This document shows positions 58,295 through 64,000 of a stretch of DNA of 64,000 bases, piece after piece. The position numbers and the translations under genes were made by a program. Origin of the DNA: Pseudomonadales bacterium (GTDB lineage Bacteria; Pseudomonadota; Gammaproteobacteria; Pseudomonadales; Ketobacteraceae); the NCBI GenBank assembly GCA_002701845.1, contig NZXG01000061.1, positions 62,001 through 126,000 of the forward strand, read 5' to 3'. The first letter of the stretch is position 1, and every line of letters starts with the position of its first letter. A model generated the notes under the pieces. That model saw only the letters and a program-made list of their open reading frames with translations. It had not been told where the DNA came from and made no database searches.

Positions 58295-61200
58295 ATGACT
58301 GATAAGAAGTTACTGAGCCGCTTGGCCAGTTTGAGTCCTGAGCAAAGAGAAGCGTTGCTGAAGCAACTGAAAAAGAAGAAATCACAGGGCGAGCAGACTG
58401 GCAAAGATCAAATCACGGCCTACAAGCGCGACAGCAACCGCGTGCTTATGTCCTACGCCCAGCAACGGCTCTGGTTTATCGATCAGCTGCAGTCCGGCAG
58501 TGCCAGCTATAATATCTCTGCCGCGTTGCGTTTGCGGGGTGCGCTGGACGTTGAAGCCCTGCGACTCAGCTTCGAGGAGATCATTCAGCGTCATGAAGTG
58601 CTGCGCACCACCTTTGTCACCGAGGAGGGCCAGGGTCGTCAGGTCATCAATCATCTGCAGCGCTGGGAATTGCCCACCATCAGTCTCGAGCCGCTGGATG
58701 CCGAAGAGCAGAATGAAGTGGTGCGGGACCGCTTCCGGGGTGACGCCCACACCTCATTTGATCTGATCAATGGGCCCTTGCTGCGCACCCGGCTGATCCG
58801 TCTCAGCAGTACTGAGCATGTGATTATTGTCACCATGCACCACATTATTTCCGACGGTTGGTCCATGGGTGTGTTTATCCAGGAAATAGCGCTGCTTTAC
58901 GACGCCTTCCGCCAGGATAAGCCTTCACCGCTGCAGGATCTTAAAATCCAATACGCTGATTATTCACTGTGGCAGCGGGAGTGGCTCTCCGGAGACCGTC
59001 TGGAACGTCAGCTGAGTTATTGGAAAACCCGTCTTGATGGGGTGCCGGTGTTGGAGTTGCCCACGGATTTTCCCCGCCCGCCGGTACAGAGTTACGAAGG
59101 CAGTAATCTGCATTTTGGGCTGGATGCGGAGCTGACCGCGCAGTTGCAGCAACTGGCCAAGCAGCAGGGTGTCACCCTGTTTATGGTGTTGTTCGCTGCG
59201 CTCCAGGTGTTGCTGCACCGGTACAGTGCCCAGGACGATATCTGTGTGGGTACTCCCATTGCCGGTCGGGTCCGACCGGAAGTGGAAAAGCTCATTGGGT
59301 GTTTCGTTAATACCCTGGCCATCCGCAGTGACCTGGAGGGCAATCCCAGCTTCATTGCCCTGTTGAAGCAGGTGCAGCAAAATCTCACCGGGGCCTACGA
59401 TCATCAGGATATCCCCTTTGAGCGCCTGGTGGACGAACTGGGCGTGGCCCGGGAGATGAGTCATACCCCGCTGTTTCAGGTGATGTTCGTGTTACAGAAT
59501 GCCACCGACAGCAATCTGTCGCTGCCGGGGTTGGATATCGAGTTGCTACCCGCGGAATCCAACACCTCCAAGTTTGATATTACCATCAATATGCGGGAGG
59601 AGTCCGGTCGCCTGCGGGGGGACTTTGAATACTGTACCGCTCTGTACAGTCATCAGACTATCGAACGCATGGTCGCTCATTTCCAGCGTCTGCTGCGGCA
59701 ATTGGCGGGTAACCCTCAGCAGGGGATTGATGAGGTGGATTATCTGTCGGCCAGCGAAACCCGCCTGCTGTTGGAGGACTGGGCCGGTGCCCGTCCGGCC
59801 TATGAACGGGATGGGGATATACTCAGCGTCTGGCAGGCGATGTTGTCCCGTCACGGCAGCCGTCCCGCGGTGGGGTTTGCCGAGCAGGCTCTGACGTATG
59901 CCCAGTTGGACGCCATGGCCAACCATATTGCCCATGGGCTGCGGGAGCATGGCGTCCAGCCCGGGCAGCGGGTGGGGCTTTGCGCCGAACGTAGTCCCGA
60001 AGTCATTGCTGCAATGCTGGGCATATTAAAAGCCGGTGGTGCTTATGTACCACTGGATCCGGCCTATCCGCAGGACCGGCTTGCCTATATGTTGCAGGAC
60101 GCGGCGCTGAACCTGGTGCTGTGTCATGACCAGCTACGGGATAAGTTGCCGGCCGAGCCGGCTCACCTGTTGTCCCTGAACGGGTTTGCCGGCTTGACCT
60201 CGCCCATCGCCGCGCTCCCAATTGAGCCCGGCCCGTCGGCAGCGGCCTATGTGATGTATACCTCTGGTTCAACCGGCAAGCCCAAGGGCATTGAAGTCTG
60301 TCATCGCAATGTGGTGCGGTTGGTGCGTAATACCAACTTTATGGACATGAATGCCAGCCTGTGCTTCCTGCAATACGCACCCATTTCATTCGATGCGGCC
60401 ACTCTGGAAATCTGGGCGCCGCTGTTGAACGGCGGTAAAGTGATGGTGGCGCCTCCGGGCCAGTTGACTCCGGAGGAGATCGGCGTGGTGATAGAGCAAG
60501 GGCAGGTGAATACCGCCTGGTTCACCGCTGCGCTGTTTCATGTGATCGCGGAGTACCACCTGGACCTTTTGCGCCCACTGCGCCAGTTGCTGGCGGGGGG
60601 GGATGTGCTGGGGCCGAAGCTGGTGCGCAAGGTGCTGGAGGAAATACCGGGCATCCGACTGATCAATGGTTATGGTCCCACTGAAAACACCACCTTTACC
60701 TGCTGTTACCCCATCACTCAGGTCAGTGAAGTGCGCCACACCGTGCCCATCGGTCGGCCCATTGCCAATACCACGGTGTATATACTCGATCGTCAGCGTA
60801 AGCCGGTACCCGTGGGCATTCCGGGGGAACTATACACTGGCGGCGATGGGGTGGCCCACGGCTATCTTAACCGCGATGAACTCACTGCAGAAGTATTCCT
60901 GCCCGATCCCTTCAGTACCGAACCGGGGGCACGCCTGTACAAGACCGGTGACCTGGTGCGCTATCTGGATGACGGTAATATTGAATACCTGGGGCGGGTG
61001 GATCAGCAGGTAAAAATCCGCGGTTTCCGCATTGAGCTGAGCGAAGTGGAAACCGCCCTGGGCCGGATCAACACCGTGCGCGAAGTGGCGGTGCTGGCGC
61101 GGGAGGATATTCCCGGGGTGAAGCGTCTGGTGGCCTATTTTGTTCCGGTGGCCGGCGCCAATCCCACCACCGCGGAACTGCGGGTGGAGCTGAAACAATC

Positions 61201-64000
61201 CCTGCCGGAATACATGATTCCCTCGGCCTTCGTGGCAATGGAAACCCTGCCCGTCACCGCCAACGGCAAACTGGATCGCCGTGCGCTACCCAAGCCACAA
61301 CTGGAGGCGGATGTGGCGCTTAAACGGTTGCCGCCGCGCACGGAAAAAGAAATCATTCTGGTGGATATCTGGAAGCAGGTCCTCAATCTGGACGACGTGG
61401 GTATTCGCGATAATTTCTTCGAGATGGGGGGCGACTCCATACTCAGCATTCAGATTATCAGCCGGGCCAAACTGGCGGGCTTGCATCTCACCACCAAACA
61501 GATTTTCGAGAACCAGACCATTGAAGAGCTGGCGCTGGTGGCCAGCGAAGTGGAGTCGCCGATTCTGGCAGAGCAGGGCGCGGTTACCGGTGATGTTCTG
61601 CTGTCCCCCATTCAACACTGGTTCTTCGATCACGATTTTGAAGCTGAACAGCATTGGAATCAGTCCGTATTACTGGACATAAAACCCGGACGGTTGATTA
61701 GCGAACCGCAACTGCAAACCGCCTTAGCCGCGCTGATATCCCAACATGATGCATTGCGGTCCCGATTTGTTCGGGCGCACGAATCCGTGCGGCAGTATCT
61801 GGCGGATCCAGAGCCGGCGCATCAGCATTATCTGTTGGACACCGTGGTAATGGACTCCTACGACCCGGCCAGCGATGCCGGACTGCTGACGGAACAGTGC
61901 AACCGTATTCAAGCCAGCCTTAATCTGCAGCAGGGCCCACTGGTGGCGGCCGGGCTGTTCCAGTTGGGGAAAGGTGGTTACAAGCTACTGCTGGTGCTGC
62001 ACCACTTGGTGGTGGATGGAGTATCCTGGCGCGTGCTGATTGAAGATTTCAACAAAGCCCTGGAACAGGCTGCCAACGGTGGGCCGGTGGCTCTGGGCTA
62101 TAAAACCACGGCCTATCAGCAATGGGTGGCAGCGTTGCAGGAAAGCGTGGAATTGGGGCATTTCAACGCTGAGATTGATTACTGGGAGCAAGTGATCGAA
62201 CGGGACAAGCCGGTGATTCCCCTGGACAACGCCGCAGTACCCCATCAGGTGGCAGACAGCGTTATTCATAGCGAACGTCTGTCGGCGTCACTGACCCAAT
62301 CATTGTTGCGCGATGTACATCATGCGTTTCGTACTGAGATCAATGATCTGCTGTTGTCCGCTCTGGCCCGGGTGATTTCGGACTGGAGTGGCAATGCGGA
62401 GATATACCTGGAACTGGAGGGCCATGGCCGGGAAAGCTTCAGTGAAAAAATCGACTTGAGCCGCACTGTGGGCTGGTTCACTTCGGTGTACCCGGTACGC
62501 CTGAAATATGAAAACGGCCAGTCGTTGCAGGACAACCTGAAATCGGTCAAGGAGCAGCTGCGGCGTATTCCCAATAAAGGCTTTGGTTATGGCGCTCTGC
62601 GTTACCTGGGGCAGCCGCGCCAAAACCGTTTATTGAGGCAGGCCCCGCGGGCGGATATCGTCTTCAACTATTTAGGTCAATTTGATGCCCTGCTGGAAAA
62701 CAACCCCTGGTTCCAGCTGGCGGCGGAGCATCGCGGTCAGGAACACAGCTCCGGCAGCGTGGATCCCCACCCAATCAGTATTAACAGCCATATTGCCGGT
62801 GATAGTCTGCAGGTGGACTGGATTTTTTCCCAGCGGCAGCTGCGTCTGGATACAGTGGCCAAGCTGGCCCAGCAGTTTATGGCGGCACTGGAGCAGTTGA
62901 TTGCCCACTGCGTGCAGCCCAATGTATTTGGTTACACACCATCTGACTTCCCCCTGGCGGGGCTGGATCAACCCCAGCTGGACCGCCTGGTGGGTACGCA
63001 ACCCAATATTGAATCGGTTTATCCCCTGTCCCCCATGCAGGAGGGGATGTTGTTCCACAGCCTGTTTGATAATGATGACGGGGTTTATTTCGAGCAGCTT
63101 AGCGTTGAAGTGTTGGGGGGCGTTAACCGGGATACCCTGAAACAGGCCTGGCTGTTGGTGGTGCGGCGGCATCCGGCGTTGCGCAGTGCGTTTTTCTGGC
63201 AGGACATAGATCGGCCCCTGCAGATTGTCTACCGGGACATTGATATGGAGATCAGTGAACTGGACTGGCGCCACCTGGGGGAGAGCCAGGTGCAGGACCG
63301 GTTGGATACCTGGCTGGCCAAAGACCGCCAGCGCGGCTTTGATTTTGAACGGCCCGGTCTGATGCGCCTGACCTGGGTGGATCTGCCCGGAAACCGCGCC
63401 CGCCTGATATGGAGCTTCCACCATATCGTACTGGATGGCTGGTCGCTGCCATTGGTTATGGGCGAGGTATTCCAGACCTATGGTCTGCTGACCAAGGGTG
63501 AAGAGCCAATTCTGCCACAGGCCGGTTGCTACGAGGATTTTATTTCCTATCTGGAACAGGTGGACAAGGGCGATGCGCTGCAGTTCTGGAAATTGTATCT
63601 GGCCGGGTTCGAGGCGGCCACCGCGCTGCCCAATCAGCGTGCGGCGGTGGAGTCTGCGGATAAGCTGTTCCTGGAAAACGAGTTTGTGCTCAATCTGGAT
63701 TTTACCGGCCGTCTGCAACAGTTTGCCCGGGAACAGCATGTCACCCTGAATACGGTGGTGCAGGCGGCCTGGGGCGTGCTGCTGGCCCGCTACAGCGGCG
63801 ACCGGGATGTGGTATTCGGCACCACCGTTTCCGGCCGGCCCGCGGATTTGCCCAACGTGGAAAATATCGTGGGGCTTTTCATCAATACCTTGCCACTGCG
63901 AATTCGTTTGGATCGGGATACCACGATTTTGCCGTTACTGAAATCCATGCAGGATGAACAACTGGATTTGCGGCGGTTTGAATTCACACCTCTGGTGGAC
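58295..64000 (+). CDS. NRPS 2: C-A(Val)-PCP-E-C..., 3' truncated by window
   Basis: Not in the ORF track because it has no stop in the window; 1902 codons are open from ATG 58295 to the end. The N-terminus LLSRLASLSPEQREALLKQLKKKK is a basic linker, a plausible partner for the acidic tail of NRPS1. C1 has HH182-183 (HHIISDGWS). A covers about 520-1010 with pocket D-A-L-W-L-G-G-T-F-K, a Val-type code. PCP has Ser1048 in GGDSILS, the GGDS form seen before epimerases. The E domain has HH1236-1237 (HHLVVDGVSW), with FNYLGQFD later. A second C has YPLSPMQEGMLFHS and HH1709-1710 (HHIVLDGWS), and should accept the D-residue. More modules follow outside. Confidence 0.93.
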   Translation, partial: MTDKKLLSRLASLSPEQREALLKQLKKKKSQGEQTGKDQITAYKRDSNRVLMSYAQQRLWFIDQLQSGSASYNISAALRLRGALDVEALRLSFEEIIQRHEVLRTTFVTEEGQGRQVINHLQRWELPTISLEPLDAEEQNEVVRDRFRGDAHTSFDLINGPLLRTRLIRLSSTEHVIIVTMHHIISDGWSMGVFIQEIALLYDAFRQDKPSPLQDLKIQYADYSLWQREWLSGDRLERQLSYWKTRLDGVPVLELPTDFPRPPVQSYEGSNLHFGLDAELTAQLQQLAKQQGVTLFMVLFAALQVLLHRYSAQDDICVGTPIAGRVRPEVEKLIGCFVNTLAIRSDLEGNPSFIALLKQVQQNLTGAYDHQDIPFERLVDELGVAREMSHTPLFQVMFVLQNATDSNLSLPGLDIELLPAESNTSKFDITINMREESGRLRGDFEYCTALYSHQTIERMVAHFQRLLRQLAGNPQQGIDEVDYLSASETRLLLEDWAGARPAYERDGDILSVWQAMLSRHGSRPAVGFAEQALTYAQLDAMANHIAHGLREHGVQPGQRVGLCAERSPEVIAAMLGILKAGGAYVPLDPAYPQDRLAYMLQDAALNLVLCHDQLRDKLPAEPAHLLSLNGFAGLTSPIAALPIEPGPSAAAYVMYTSGSTGKPKGIEVCHRNVVRLVRNTNFMDMNASLCFLQYAPISFDAATLEIWAPLLNGGKVMVAPPGQLTPEEIGVVIEQGQVNTAWFTAALFHVIAEYHLDLLRPLRQLLAGGDVLGPKLVRKVLEEIPGIRLINGYGPTENTTFTCCYPITQVSEVRHTVPIGRPIANTTVYILDRQRKPVPVGIPGELYTGGDGVAHGYLNRDELTAEVFLPDPFSTEPGARLYKTGDLVRYLDDGNIEYLGRVDQQVKIRGFRIELSEVETALGRINTVREVAVLAREDIPGVKRLVAYFVPVAGANPTTAELRVELKQSLPEYMIPSAFVAMETLPVTANGKLDRRALPKPQLEADVALKRLPPRTEKEIILVDIWKQVLNLDDVGIRDNFFEMGGDSILSIQIISRAKLAGLHLTTKQIFENQTIEELALVASEVESPILAEQGAVTGDVLLSPIQHWFFDHDFEAEQHWNQSVLLDIKPGRLISEPQLQTALAALISQHDALRSRFVRAHESVRQYLADPEPAHQHYLLDTVVMDSYDPASDAGLLTEQCNRIQASLNLQQGPLVAAGLFQLGKGGYKLLLVLHHLVVDGVSWRVLIEDFNKALEQAANGGPVALGYKTTAYQQWVAALQESVELGHFNAEIDYWEQVIERDKPVIPLDNAAVPHQVADSVIHSERLSASLTQSLLRDVHHAFRTEINDLLLSALARVISDWSGNAEIYLELEGHGRESFSEKIDLSRTVGWFTSVYPVRLKYENGQSLQDNLKSVKEQLRRIPNKGFGYGALRYLGQPRQNRLLRQAPRADIVFNYLGQFDALLENNPWFQLAAEHRGQEHSSGSVDPHPISINSHIAGDSLQVDWIFSQRQLRLDTVAKLAQQFMAALEQLIAHCVQPNVFGYTPSDFPLAGLDQPQLDRLVGTQPNIESVYPLSPMQEGMLFHSLFDNDDGVYFEQLSVEVLGGVNRDTLKQAWLLVVRRHPALRSAFFWQDIDRPLQIVYRDIDMEISELDWRHLGESQVQDRLDTWLAKDRQRGFDFERPGLMRLTWVDLPGNRARLIWSFHHIVLDGWSLPLVMGEVFQTYGLLTKGEEPILPQAGCYEDFISYLEQVDKGDALQFWKLYLAGFEAATALPNQRAAVESADKLFLENEFVLNLDFTGRLQQFAREQHVTLNTVVQAAWGVLLARYSGDRDVVFGTTVSGRPADLPNVENIVGLFINTLPLRIRLDRDTTILPLLKSMQDEQLDLRRFEFTPLVD

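Noticed and set aside
53320-60060. Repeated GCCGGTGGCGCCTATGTGCC-type segments
   Set aside because: These are the conserved A2 core motif (KAGGAYVP) of three adenylation domains, not a mobile or regulatory repeat.
62672-63739. 355-aa minus-strand ORF near the right edge
   Set aside because: Antisense shadow of NRPS2, whose real frame is absent from the track only because it lacks a stop in the window.

Overview
This is a GC-rich chromosomal window with densely packed genes on both strands. It looks like an aerobic, lipid-metabolising gammaproteobacterium. The pointers are an FadL/OmpP1-type fatty-acid porin, EtfBA, a LiuR-controlled leucine/isovalerate operon, an OlsB/OlsA ornithine-lipid pair, RdgC, a DASH cryptochrome, GMC and MaoC enzymes and a large lipopeptide NRPS. 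A marine hydrocarbon-degrading lineage (Alcanivorax-, Ketobacter- or Marinobacter-like) would fit, but that placement is inference. No tRNA, rRNA, CRISPR array or intact insertion sequence was found.

Layout. 1-4.1 kb: the tail of a DUF1513 protein, an AurF/R2-like di-iron protein, a histone-H1-like Lys/Ala-rich coiled-coil protein and a thiolase. 4.1-5.6 kb: a DASH cryptochrome coupled to a 48-residue DUF2256 zinc-ribbon gene that the ORF track misses. 5.6-6.7 kb: an AT-richer, gene-poor islet. 6.7-18.2 kb: a large lipoprotein alpha/beta-hydrolase, a two-FHA-domain membrane protein with a possible leaderless start, RdgC, a small hydrolase plus lipoprotein, a translationally coupled NMP-phosphorylase/PRPP-synthetase-like pair, a PA0069-type radical SAM protein, a glutathionyl-hydroquinone reductase and a GAF/HD-GYP protein. 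18.4-25.6 kb: liuR-liuA-liuB-liuD-acetoacetyl-CoA synthetase, with a LiuR-type palindrome in front; liuC and liuE are absent.

25.6-31.1 kb: a tightly overlapping minus-strand operon in which three of four genes are broken by three different lesions. They are an MMPL/RND transporter (in-frame amber codon), a GH3-family gene (out-of-frame internal deletion) and an unknown gene (extra C in a C-run); only one acyltransferase-like gene is intact. 31.3-45.2 kb: MsrA, an M14-like peptidase, olsB-olsA, a chalcone-isomerase-like protein, etfB-etfA, an outer-membrane barrel, YdcH, a Tat-lipoprotein/GMC oxidoreductase pair, TatD, a small unknown protein, a MaoC hydratase and a 714-residue lipoprotein.

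45.5-64.0 kb: an FadL/OmpP1 porin and a TolC-family protein, transcribed away from two collinear NRPS genes. NRPS1 (2878 aa) reads FAAL-PCP-C-A-PCP-C-A-PCP. NRPS2 reads C-A-PCP-E-C and runs off the window. Pocket residues read by eye suggest fatty acyl-Ala-Thr-D-Val-..., an N-acylated lipopeptide. This unfinished assembly line, with envelope proteins next to it, is the most likely undescribed system here. The decaying GH3/MMPL operon and the phosphorylase/PRPP-synthetase pair come next.
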